Part shown: in pieces, positions 1 to 8,005 of the stretch
Numbering within the stretch: position 1 is the stretch's first letter
Layout: the number at the start of each line of letters is the position of its first letter
Position numbers and translations under genes: made by a program
Assembly (NCBI GenBank): GCA_026400565.1
Contig: JAPLOV010000192.1
Span: 1 to 33,509 of the forward strand
Source of the DNA: Hyphomicrobiales bacterium
Lineage (GTDB): Bacteria; Pseudomonadota; Alphaproteobacteria; Rhizobiales; Beijerinckiaceae
DNA length: 33,509 nt
Direction: 5' to 3'
Notes under the pieces: generated by a model
The model's input: only the letters and a program-made list of their open reading frames with translations
The model's database searches: none
What the model was told of the DNA's origin: nothing

Positions 1-570
1 ACCGGAAATCACGGAAACAACATCCTTCATGGCAATGATGGCAATGATCTGATCGACGGCGGGGATGATTTCGACATTCTCTCGGGCGGTCTCGGAGATG
101 ACACGTTGCTTGGTGGCAATGGGGACGACGTTCTGGACTCGGGCGGTGGCGCGGACATGATCGAAGGTAATGCAGGCAATGATGCGATCTTCATCGATGC
201 CTCGTCGCTCCTGTCGTCGACAATCGACGGTGGCAGCGGCATCGATTCTGTTTACATTGGGGCTGGAGCGCCGCTTTCGCTCTCCGATGTTCTCGGCAGC
301 ATGAGCCGGGTCGAACGGATCGATTTCAGCGCGCCCGGTGTCAGTGCTGACCTCTCGGCCTTCAACCATGCGGCCGCGACGAGCCTGCTTGGTGCCTCCG
401 GGCCGGGCCTCAATCTCGAACTCGATCTTGACGGCGACGACGTTTTCAACATCAGCGATCCTGTTGGGGACGGCTTCTCGTATGCTCAAGCGGGCGATGT
501 CTATACGTTCTACAACAGCGAGGTCCTGCAGGACGCGACGACCGAGATTGCGAAAGTCTCGCTGATCTGA
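1..570 (+). CDS. RTX (hemolysin-type Ca2+-binding repeat) protein, C-terminal part
   Basis: The reading frame is open from base 1, so only the last 189 residues are visible and the true start lies outside the window. The first ~65 residues are glycine/aspartate nonapeptide repeats of the RTX type (for example GGNGDDVLD and GNAGNDAIF), which fold as a calcium-binding parallel beta-roll after export. The remaining ~120 residues are repeat-free and end in a short hydrophobic tail, as expected for the uncleaved C-terminal type I secretion signal. The gene converges on the HlyD-like adaptor gene, with 10 bases between the two stops, and the matching ABC exporter lies just beyond that, so this is very probably the substrate of that exporter. 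Whether it is a giant adhesin, an enzyme or a toxin cannot be told from this end alone. Confidence 0.9.
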   Translation, partial: TGNHGNNILHGNDGNDLIDGGDDFDILSGGLGDDTLLGGNGDDVLDSGGGADMIEGNAGNDAIFIDASSLLSSTIDGGSGIDSVYIGAGAPLSLSDVLGSMSRVERIDFSAPGVSADLSAFNHAAATSLLGASGPGLNLELDLDGDDVFNISDPVGDGFSYAQAGDVYTFYNSEVLQDATTEIAKVSLI

Positions 571-580
571 TTGCTATAAC

Positions 581-1948
581 CTATTGCCGCAGGGCTTCGT
601 TTCGCAGGCGCTGCACGGGCCTGATGAGATAGCCCAGCACGGTGTGCTGCCCCGACAGAATGTCGACCTGGGCCAGCATGCCCGGAATCACCGGTCTTGC
701 CGGACCGAAGGCCTCTGCATCGGCTTCCAGACGGACACGGAAGTAAGGCTCGCCCTTGTCGTCGTTGAGGGCATCGGGCGAGATGTCGAGGACCTTGCCC
801 TTGAGGCCGCCATAGACCGCGTAGTCATAGGCGGAGACCTTGATCACGGCGGGCAGTCCGGGCCAGACATCGGCGCGATCCTGCGGCGAGAGCCTCGCTT
901 CGATGACCACTGTCGCATCGAGGGGCACGAGCTGCACCAGCGGCTCGCCGGATTTGACCACGCCGCCGATCGTGTCAACGAACAGCTTGTTGACGGTGCC
1001 TGCGACAGGGGCCACCACCTCGGTGCGGCGGCTGCGATCCTTCATCGCGGTGATCGATTCCTCCAGCTTGGCAATCTGGATGGCCGTCTCGCGCTGTTCC
1101 TTCTGTGCATCGGCCCGGAACCGCAAGGTGATCTCTTCCGAACGGCGCGAGAGTTCGCTGACAGCGGATTCCAGGCGAGGGATGTCATGGACGAGGCTGG
1201 CGAGGCGGGCCTCGATCTGCTGAGAGGTGCGTTCGTTGTCGAGCAATTCGTTGTTGGACACGGCGCCGATCTGGGCGAGCCGGCGCATGCTCTGGAGCCG
1301 CTGGTTGACCAGTTCCTGCTCGCGCAGGGAGCTGTTCTGCCGCGTCCGCATCTCGGCCAGTTCGAGCTTCTTCTGTTTCTGCTGCTCGTCGGCCACCTGC
1401 AACTGGGCGCGCAGCCCATCCTGACGGGCACGGAACAGCGAGGTTTCCTGCGCAACGATCTGGGGCAGTTGCCGGGCCAGAACCTCCGGAGCGACGAACA
1501 TGCCCTCCCCGCTGGTTTCGGCGGTGAGCCGGATGGCCTGAACCTGCCTTGCCTTCAGTTCCAGCTCGTTCTGCTGCAATTCGGCACGCGAGAAGCTGTT
1601 GTCGACCCGGATCAAAGGCTCGCCTGCCGCCACGCGCTGGCCCTCCCGGACGAGAATCTCCGATACGATGCCGCCTTCAAGATGCTGGATGATCTGGTTG
1701 CGGGTCTGCGGCACCACACGCCCGGCGCCGCGCGTAACCTTGTCGAGGGTGGTCAAGGCGGACCAGCCCAGGATGAGGATCGTGCCAGCAACGGCGGCAT
1801 AGATCAGATGCCGCTGGCCGCGTGACGCGATGGTGTCGCAGCGCCTGGGATAGGTGAAGCGCGGATCGGCTGCCCCCAGGTCGCCTGCGGCATGCGGGTG
1901 GTCAGCCGGAATGGCTGGGGCCAGTCTGTCGCGGGATATGCGGATCAT
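581..1948 (-). CDS. HlyD-family type I secretion periplasmic adaptor
   Basis: This 455-residue protein has a short cytoplasmic N-terminus, one membrane segment at about residues 47-66, a lipoyl-like half motif (IIQHLEGGIVSEILVREGQ), a long alpha-helical coiled-coil hairpin of about residues 120-300, then the second lipoyl half (VVAPVAGTVNKLFV) and a beta-barrel domain. This is the LapC/PrtE/HlyD membrane-fusion architecture, which links the inner-membrane ABC exporter to a TolC-like outer-membrane channel. The gene is divergent from the ABC exporter (121 bases between starts) and convergent with the RTX gene. No TolC homologue is visible, so the outer-membrane part must be encoded elsewhere. 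Length is normal for the family. Family assignment is firm; the pairing with the RTX substrate is inferred from position. Confidence 0.95.
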   Translation of the reverse strand: MIRISRDRLAPAIPADHPHAAGDLGAADPRFTYPRRCDTIASRGQRHLIYAAVAGTILILGWSALTTLDKVTRGAGRVVPQTRNQIIQHLEGGIVSEILVREGQRVAAGEPLIRVDNSFSRAELQQNELELKARQVQAIRLTAETSGEGMFVAPEVLARQLPQIVAQETSLFRARQDGLRAQLQVADEQQKQKKLELAEMRTRQNSSLREQELVNQRLQSMRRLAQIGAVSNNELLDNERTSQQIEARLASLVHDIPRLESAVSELSRRSEEITLRFRADAQKEQRETAIQIAKLEESITAMKDRSRRTEVVAPVAGTVNKLFVDTIGGVVKSGEPLVQLVPLDATVVIEARLSPQDRADVWPGLPAVIKVSAYDYAVYGGLKGKVLDISPDALNDDKGEPYFRVRLEADAEAFGPARPVIPGMLAQVDILSGQHTVLGYLIRPVQRLRNEALRQ

Positions 1949-2069
1949 TCAAGCAACTCGCATGGCGGGATGACGCAACTTTCGATGTGGCGACGAGCCT
2001 GACAGGCAAAGATTTACGGTCTGTTAAGCATAAACCCGTGACACCTAAGCCTGCGGGCTGATTGCGCCG

Positions 2070-4475
2070 GTGCCGGATGCCTGCCGGGACCTTGCCATGT
2101 CGACATCATCATTGCCGGGCGATCCTGCCACGGATAACGCGCCGCATGCTGCGCTGAAGCGGCTGCACGACCAGTTCGGGCGCAAGGGCGGCGCGGAAAC
2201 GCAGCATACCGGGCTGGCTGGTGATCCGGGCGAGGCCAAGAGCAACGCCAGTGTCCATGTCTTCGACAATCTTCGACGGCTTGCGGCCCTATGGCATCTG
2301 ACGCCGCAGGATCACACTGTTGCCGCGGAACACAGCCAACATCGCACGGGCGAGGCAGGGCATGACGGCATGCCCTCTGCTTCCCCATCCCCTGGCCCTG
2401 CCTCGATCGCGGTCGAGGCGGAACGGCTTGGGCTGGATGTCGGCTTCCGGCAATGCGCCGCAACAAGCCTCGGGGACCAGGATCTGCCGTGTCTGGTCCT
2501 GCTGGTCTCTGGGCAGAGCCGGCTTGTTCTCTCAAGGGCCGGGTCCGGAATGCTCATCGTCGATGGCCCGGAAGGTCAGGCCCAGGTCAGTGCCGGCCAA
2601 CTGGCCGAAGACGCATCAGGCACCATTGTCGTGGTGCGCCCAGCGCCAGGGCGGCATGGTGCCAGCGAAACGCATGGGCTGGCCGAGGATTTCTCCAAAG
2701 GTGCCGGCGAAGGGCCCAGCGCAGGGTCTGGCAGTACAGCTGCGCAACCCCTGTCGTCGCAGGCTGCTGCGGGCGCGTTGATGCGCCATCTGGCGAGCGC
2801 GCTCCGCGGTCAGAAATCGCTGCTGGTCCAGCTCGTTCTGGCGTCGGTGATCATCAACCTGTTTGGCATGCTGCTGCCGTTGTTCTCGATGGCCGTGTTC
2901 GACCGCGTCATCCCGCATGCAGCGATGGAAACCCTCTGGGCGCTGGCGCTCGGGATTGGCCTCGCGCTTGTGCTGGAGATCGCGCTTCGCCACGCGCGGC
3001 TGAAACTGTTTGATGCTGCGGGCCAGTCCATCGCCCATGCCCTGCAGGGCAGGCTGATGAGCCGGCTGATGGGTGGACGCCTCGATGACCTGCCATCCGG
3101 TTCGGCCGCCGTGGTCCAGCCGATGAACGATCTGGATGCGATGAGCCATCTGGCGCCGCACCTGCTGATCAGCCTTCTGGTCGAGTTGCCGTTCTTCGTG
3201 GTCCTTTTGGTCCTGATCGCCTCGATCGCCGGCCCTGTGGCTCTCGCACCGCTGATCGGAGCCATCGTGCTGGTGGCCTTGCATGTGCTGGCCCACCACA
3301 TGGCGCGCGCCTCGCATAGGCAGCAGGGCGGCCACATCCGGACGCAGCAGCAACTGCTGATCGACGGCATCAGCGGGGCCGAGCGCATCCGGATCACCGG
3401 GGCGGGTCCGCTTCTGCTGGCGCGCTGGGATGTGACATCGGATGCCGCCGGATTTGCCGCCCACCATGCGCGATACTGGTCCGGGTTGGCAGCGCAGGCA
3501 AGCGGCACGCTGGTTCAGGCGGTGCTGGTGGCCAGCATCATCATCGGGGTTTACCGGATTGATGCTGCGCTGATGACGATCGGTGCGCTGTCTGCCTCAA
3601 TCCTTCTCGTTAACCGGGCGATGATGCCGATCAGCATTGCAACTGGCCTCCTGTTCCGCGCCCTTCAGGTGCTTCAGACCGCGGCACCGGTCGCAGGTCT
3701 GATGCGGGCGCCGCTGGAAAAGGGCGGCGAACAGCGTACCGTCGCAGCGCAGGACATCGAGGGCCGCATTGAAGCCCGGCAACTGTGCTTCAGCTATCCG
3801 GGCGAGGCACGGCAGGCCCTCAGCGAGATATCCTTTGCGATCAGGCCCGGCGAGCGCGTGGGCATTATCGGCAAGGCCGGTTGCGGCAAGTCCACCTTGC
3901 TCCGGCTTCTGGTCAGGCTGCACGAGGCCCAGTCGGGCAGATTGTCGCTGGACGGGCGCGACATCCGGCAGTTCGATCCGCATGTCCTGAGGCGTGCCAT
4001 CGGCTACATGCCGCAGGATGCGCATCTGTTCGATGGATCACTGGAGGACAATCTCGGCATGGGGCTGGGCCGGGTGGAGCGCTCAGAACTCGAACGCGTC
4101 GCCCGCATCTCCGGCGTGCAGGCCTTTGCCAGCCAGCATCCCTCCGGTTTCAGCCTGCCTGTCGGCCCTGGCGGCCAGCGGCTGTCCGGCGGCGAGCGCC
4201 AGGCGGTCTCGCTGGCCCGCGCCCTGATGGGTGCGCCGCGCCTGCTGCTGCTCGATGAGCCGACAGCGGCGCTCGACAACACGGCCGAAGCCCGCGTGAT
4301 TGCCGAACTTGGCAAGGAACTGGGCAAGGAACTGGGCAGCACCGGCCTGATCGTGGCCACGCACCGGCTGCCGGTTCTGGCGCTGACGGACCGGATCATC
4401 TGGATGGACAGCGGGCGGATCGTGGCTGATGGGCCAAAGGCGGACATTTTCGCCCGCTTCGGGCTCGCGGCCTGA
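2070..4475 (+). CDS. Type I secretion ABC exporter with degenerate C39-like domain
   Basis: About 800 residues. The N-terminal ~110 residues are low-complexity. A C39-peptidase-like domain follows at about 110-195, without the catalytic cysteine motif, as in LapB/HlyB-type exporters that bind rather than cleave RTX substrates. The transmembrane domain spans about 245-500, then the nucleotide-binding domain: Walker A GKAGCGKST near 601-609, signature LSGGERQ near 705-711, Walker B LLLLDE near 725-730, followed by an ALD D-loop and an ATH switch histidine. All ATPase motifs are intact. The start is uncertain: GTG 2070 is the longest, ATG 2097 is equally plausible, and neither has a strong ribosome binding site. 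It shares a divergent promoter region with the HlyD-like adaptor and should energise export of the RTX protein. Confidence 0.93.
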   Translation: MPDACRDLAMSTSSLPGDPATDNAPHAALKRLHDQFGRKGGAETQHTGLAGDPGEAKSNASVHVFDNLRRLAALWHLTPQDHTVAAEHSQHRTGEAGHDGMPSASPSPGPASIAVEAERLGLDVGFRQCAATSLGDQDLPCLVLLVSGQSRLVLSRAGSGMLIVDGPEGQAQVSAGQLAEDASGTIVVVRPAPGRHGASETHGLAEDFSKGAGEGPSAGSGSTAAQPLSSQAAAGALMRHLASALRGQKSLLVQLVLASVIINLFGMLLPLFSMAVFDRVIPHAAMETLWALALGIGLALVLEIALRHARLKLFDAAGQSIAHALQGRLMSRLMGGRLDDLPSGSAAVVQPMNDLDAMSHLAPHLLISLLVELPFFVVLLVLIASIAGPVALAPLIGAIVLVALHVLAHHMARASHRQQGGHIRTQQQLLIDGISGAERIRITGAGPLLLARWDVTSDAAGFAAHHARYWSGLAAQASGTLVQAVLVASIIIGVYRIDAALMTIGALSASILLVNRAMMPISIATGLLFRALQVLQTAAPVAGLMRAPLEKGGEQRTVAAQDIEGRIEARQLCFSYPGEARQALSEISFAIRPGERVGIIGKAGCGKSTLLRLLVRLHEAQSGRLSLDGRDIRQFDPHVLRRAIGYMPQDAHLFDGSLEDNLGMGLGRVERSELERVARISGVQAFASQHPSGFSLPVGPGGQRLSGGERQAVSLARALMGAPRLLLLDEPTAALDNTAEARVIAELGKELGKELGSTGLIVATHRLPVLALTDRIIWMDSGRIVADGPKADIFARFGLAA

Positions 4476-4611
4476 GACTTAACCAAACCCTCATCACATC
4501 ATGGCACAAGCTGGAAAATGTAGGCGCTGGTGCTTCCAGCCAGCGGCGCCGGATGATGGACAGTTTGCCAAAGCCTGACGCGCTGTCAGGGGCGGCAGCC
4601 AGCGGGGTTGC

Positions 4612-5469
4612 ATGGCAAACGCCAAGGACGACGTAAACGAGAACCACTGGCCGGGCTATGTCGATGCCCTGACCACGATGCTCATGGTTCTGACCTTCGT
4701 GATGATGATCCTCGGCATTGCCTTGTTCGCGATGTCGCAGAACGTCTCGCGCGTGCTCGTCGAGACCATTGCCAGGGCCGCCCAGGTCGAACTGAAGGGC
4801 GAGGCCGAAACGGTGCCCGAACTCACGGACCGCATCCTCGATACCCTGAAGCGCCAGCCTCCCCGGCCACCTGTGGCGGGCCTCGAACGCTACATGAGCG
4901 AACAGGGCCCGGCGCGTGAAGCCGGTACGGGCCTTGCCCCCGCGCGCGGTGAGGGCACGCTGCCTGGTCAGGATTTTGAACGCAATCCGGGGCAGCCGAC
5001 CGAGAGCCGCAACGCCTCCGGCGCAGCCCAGCCAGGCGCACCGTCGATGTCCGGAGAGGACAGGCGCGTCGTGTCCGAGCGGCCAGCCTTCGTCCCGGGC
5101 GCGCCGGGCCCCGTTGCCGCTGCCATACAGGGTGCAGGGCTCGTGATCGAGTTCCAGCCACGTGCAACCCGCCTCGACGATGCCAGTTCCGCCAAGCTCA
5201 CCGACACGCTGACCGCCGAAAGCAGCTTCCGTGATGCGCCATTGCTGGAGGTGCGTGCCTCGATCGACCGGTCTGCGGCAAGCCTGAGCGATGCTCGCCG
5301 CGTGGCCTACTACCGCGCGATGCTGGTGCGCTCCGCGATCCTGAAATCGGGCGTGCCGCCGGAGCGTGTGCGCGTGCTGATCGACGAGACGGACAAGGCC
5401 GGTGGCGACACATCGGCAGAGCAGGTCCGCGTCATGCCGCTGCGCGCTGGTCCATCAACTCAGCCCTGA
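4612..5469 (+). CDS. MotB/SiiA-like inner-membrane protein with OmpA-like domain
   Basis: This 285-residue protein has one N-terminal membrane segment (about residues 18-44) with the MotB-like sequence PGYVDALTTMLMVL. Asp18 sits where MotB-type stators carry the ion-binding aspartate. A Pro/Gly-rich linker (about 95-165) leads to an OmpA-like fold (about 175-280). In the peptidoglycan-binding loop ASID replaces the usual GHTD, but the Asp and the downstream LSDARR arginine are kept. It lies 136 bases after the type I exporter and 120 bases before a MotA-like gene. Known precedent: SiiA of Salmonella SPI-4 has this design, forms a proton channel with SiiB and supports type I secretion of SiiE. 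A flagellar role is unlikely, since no flagellar gene is near. The role in secretion is inferred from context. Confidence 0.8.
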   Translation: MANAKDDVNENHWPGYVDALTTMLMVLTFVMMILGIALFAMSQNVSRVLVETIARAAQVELKGEAETVPELTDRILDTLKRQPPRPPVAGLERYMSEQGPAREAGTGLAPARGEGTLPGQDFERNPGQPTESRNASGAAQPGAPSMSGEDRRVVSERPAFVPGAPGPVAAAIQGAGLVIEFQPRATRLDDASSAKLTDTLTAESSFRDAPLLEVRASIDRSAASLSDARRVAYYRAMLVRSAILKSGVPPERVRVLIDETDKAGGDTSAEQVRVMPLRAGPSTQP

Positions 5470-5589
5470 AGCTCAATCCGACGTTGCGCAAGCATCCCGA
5501 TCTTAAGGGAATGTTTGTCATGAACCCCTAATCCTGAATGACAAGGTCCGGGTGGGTCCGGACGTGACTGATTCGGGTGGGTTGTTTCC

Positions 5590-7410
5590 ATGGGCCGTTT
5601 CCTGTCTGGCCAGTCTCAGATCGAGACTGTGCTGAAGCAGCAGATCATCAAGATCCTCGGCTCCTTGCTGGCGCTGGCGCTTCTGGTGGCCTGGGCCCAT
5701 GAGTTCGTCTGGAGCGGCATCCGCTCGAACATCTATCTCAATGGCACGATCATCTTCGTCTTCCTGTTCGGCGTCTCGCTGGTGCTGCGCAGTGTCTGGT
5801 CGCTTCGCAACGAGGAAGTGGCCTTCAGCGCGCTGCAGGAAGCCTTCGAGGACTCGCGGCAGGAGCGGGTCCAGGGCGAACGTGACCCATACTGGCGTCA
5901 TCAGCGCGGCCTGAAGCCGGGCCGGGTGTTTGGACGTCCCGTCGTGCTCGGGCACATGTTCGAGATCACCTACGATGAGCTGATCCGCTCCAAGGACATT
6001 CGCATTTCGGTGACCACGATGCAGAACATCGTGCAGGGCATAGACACCAAGCTTGGAGAACAGCGCTCGCTGAGCGTTTACATCACCGGCCTGCTGGTCT
6101 TTCTGGGCCTGATCGGCACATTCATCGGCCTGATGGAAATGGTCGGTTCGGTCGGAAACATCATCGGCTCGCTGCAGGGCATGCAGACGGCTTCTGGCAA
6201 TGCCATCCAGCAACTGCTGAAAAGCCTTGAAGAACCGCTGCGTGGCATGGCGACCGGCTTCTCTTCGTCGCTGTTCGGCCTGTTCGGTTCGCTGGTCCTC
6301 GGCGTGATCAGCCGCATGGGCTCGACCGCGCACGGCGCCATGAAGGACGAGTTCGAAAGCTGGCTGGCCAGCATCTCGCAACTTGAAAACCGCAAGGGCG
6401 GCGAAACCGTCGAACTGGCCCGACTGATCAGCAGCAATCTGATGGGCGCTCCGCCCGGTGCTGCCGGGTCCGGTGCCCCGGGCAGTGCCCAGGCCCAGCC
6501 GGCCATGTCTGGCTATGGTGGGCACCCGCCGCTCTCGGATGTCGGCATGGTTGCCACGCTGTCGCAGGGCTTCGGCCGGTCGAACGAGGGGATCACCACG
6601 CTCAACACCAGCATGGCCAAGCTGATTACGACCCAGGAAAACACGGCCGAGATGATCCGCCAGATGGCAGCCGGCATCGACCGGCTGGCATCGGACGCGG
6701 CGCTGACGCGCGAACACCTGATGCTGCTGACCAGCCAGACCGGGACGCAGGCCGAGTATCTCCAGGAGTTGGTCAACCTCAACCGCACGCTGGAATCGCG
6801 CCTGACCTCCGGCTTCAACGGCATGGCGCACGTGATGGAAGTCACCGGACAGGCCTATCTCGATGGCCTGCGCCGCCTGACCGCGGAAAACTACGAAACC
6901 AATGCGCGCCTGGCCAAGCTGCTCGACATCAAGGCCGCCAGCGACCGCATCACCGAGATCGCTACCGGGATCGAATCGAAGGTCAAGGGCAGCTTCGGCA
7001 CCATGAGCACGATGATGGAACGCACGGCCGTGGCACTGGAAACCAGTGTGGAGCGGCTTGCCGACGGCCAGCGCGAGATCAAGGAAGCGCTCTCCGGCGG
7101 AGTTGGCGGCCAGGTCGGCATGTCGTCCGACTTCGAGCAGAAGCTGACGACCGGTTTTTCGGAAATGTCCCGCTCGTTCGAGACGGTTTTTGCTGCCTAT
7201 TCCACCATCGTCAGCCGGGCGCTTGCCACGCAGACCCTGGAAGGCGGGCAGGGCCGATCCGAACGCGTTCTTCAGGATGCCTGGGTGCCAAAGCCGGACG
7301 CGCAGAGCGCCGGCTCCGAAGTGGTCAGTCCCGAGGTCGAGGAAGAGCGCCGACGTCAGTTCTACGAGATGGCGGCGCGGCAACTGCGCAATACACCACA
7401 GGCTGGCTGA
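5590..7410 (+). CDS. MotA/TolQ/ExbB-like proton-channel protein (SiiB-like) with long C-terminal tail
   Basis: This 606-residue protein has N-terminal membrane segments at about 20-70, then a cytoplasmic stretch, then the paired helices typical of MotA/ExbB/TolQ channels at about 164-190 (GLLVFLGLIGTFIGLMEMVG) and 220-243 (GFSSSLFGLFGSLVLGVI). From about 250 to the end it is a long, mostly helical cytoplasmic tail, much longer than in ExbB or MotA and reminiscent of ZorA-type motors. With the preceding MotB-like gene it should form an ion-driven inner-membrane complex. Its position between a type I secretion ATPase and PilZ/GGDEF-EAL genes suggests that it energises or gates RTX secretion under c-di-GMP control, which is inference. 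Zorya defence is an alternative, but no zorC/zorD-like helicase or nuclease gene is present. A short hairpin lies upstream at 5546-5563. Confidence 0.8.
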   Translation: MGRFLSGQSQIETVLKQQIIKILGSLLALALLVAWAHEFVWSGIRSNIYLNGTIIFVFLFGVSLVLRSVWSLRNEEVAFSALQEAFEDSRQERVQGERDPYWRHQRGLKPGRVFGRPVVLGHMFEITYDELIRSKDIRISVTTMQNIVQGIDTKLGEQRSLSVYITGLLVFLGLIGTFIGLMEMVGSVGNIIGSLQGMQTASGNAIQQLLKSLEEPLRGMATGFSSSLFGLFGSLVLGVISRMGSTAHGAMKDEFESWLASISQLENRKGGETVELARLISSNLMGAPPGAAGSGAPGSAQAQPAMSGYGGHPPLSDVGMVATLSQGFGRSNEGITTLNTSMAKLITTQENTAEMIRQMAAGIDRLASDAALTREHLMLLTSQTGTQAEYLQELVNLNRTLESRLTSGFNGMAHVMEVTGQAYLDGLRRLTAENYETNARLAKLLDIKAASDRITEIATGIESKVKGSFGTMSTMMERTAVALETSVERLADGQREIKEALSGGVGGQVGMSSDFEQKLTTGFSEMSRSFETVFAAYSTIVSRALATQTLEGGQGRSERVLQDAWVPKPDAQSAGSEVVSPEVEEERRRQFYEMAARQLRNTPQAG

Positions 7411-7460
7411 CGGGATGGCTGAGCCTGACCTTGCCCCCACATCACCGGTGAGATGCTGAC

Positions 7461-7916
7461 ATGAGCGAAACGATCTCCACCCTTCGCCAGCGCCTGCGCA
7501 CCGGCCAGAGCCCTGCCACCGGTGTTCCGATGCCGGTGCGCCGTCAGGCCATGCTGCACACGGAGAGCATGCTGACGCGGCTGCTCAGGCGTCCGGCAGC
7601 CTGGGTGCGGCGCCATGAGCGGTTCGCCTGCTGCATCGTCGCCGTGCTCGACATCGTCGACAAGGACGTGCCGGTCGATGGGCTTGTGACGGAAATCTCG
7701 CAAGGTGGACTGCTCTTTCGGCCCGCCACGCGCTTCATCTTCGACAGGCGCGGCAGCTCGGTCCTGGTCCGCTTTGGCGATGAGGAATGGGCGGGAAGCA
7801 TCGTCAACGTCAAGGCGACGGGCTATGGTGTGCGGTTGGACAACGAGGTTCAGCCCGAACAGATCCAGGCGCTGCTAGACCGCTTCGGGTTTGCCGATGA
7901 CGAAGCCCTGGGCTGA
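7461..7916 (+). CDS. PilZ-domain protein, putative c-di-GMP receptor
   Basis: This small soluble protein of 151 residues carries a PilZ fold from about residue 48 to 140. The first c-di-GMP motif RxxxR is intact (Arg50-Arg54 in RRHER). The second, normally D/NxSxxG, reads ExSxxG here (Glu78, Ser80, Gly83), a conservative departure that could weaken but need not abolish binding. The N-terminal ~48 residues are basic and not part of the domain. GGTGAG lies 8 bases upstream of the ATG as a ribosome binding site. The gene lies 50 bases after the MotA-like gene and 89 bases before a GGDEF-EAL gene. The parsimonious reading is a c-di-GMP effector that acts on the adjacent channel/secretion proteins, as PilZ proteins such as YcgR act on MotA. 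That partner is inferred. Confidence 0.82.
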   Translation: MSETISTLRQRLRTGQSPATGVPMPVRRQAMLHTESMLTRLLRRPAAWVRRHERFACCIVAVLDIVDKDVPVDGLVTEISQGGLLFRPATRFIFDRRGSSVLVRFGDEEWAGSIVNVKATGYGVRLDNEVQPEQIQALLDRFGFADDEALG

Positions 7917-8005
7917 GATGTCCAACGGCATGAAACATCGGATCAGCGCCGGCCACCCTGGCGATGTGCTGCGAATTGTCCTTCTGCCCCTGCGCGGAGG
8001 CGGTC

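Noticed and set aside
4476-4500. CtrA site near CTTAACC
   Set aside because: Only a single half-site; no second TTAA at proper spacing.
4612-7410. Zorya-type defence system
   Set aside because: The MotA/MotB-like pair resembles ZorA/ZorB in outline, but no zorC, zorD or zorE-like gene follows; the context is type I secretion and c-di-GMP.
5518-7440. 640-codon open frame on the minus strand
   Set aside because: It is antisense to the MotA-like gene, shows no family pattern and arises from strong GC bias at third codon positions.
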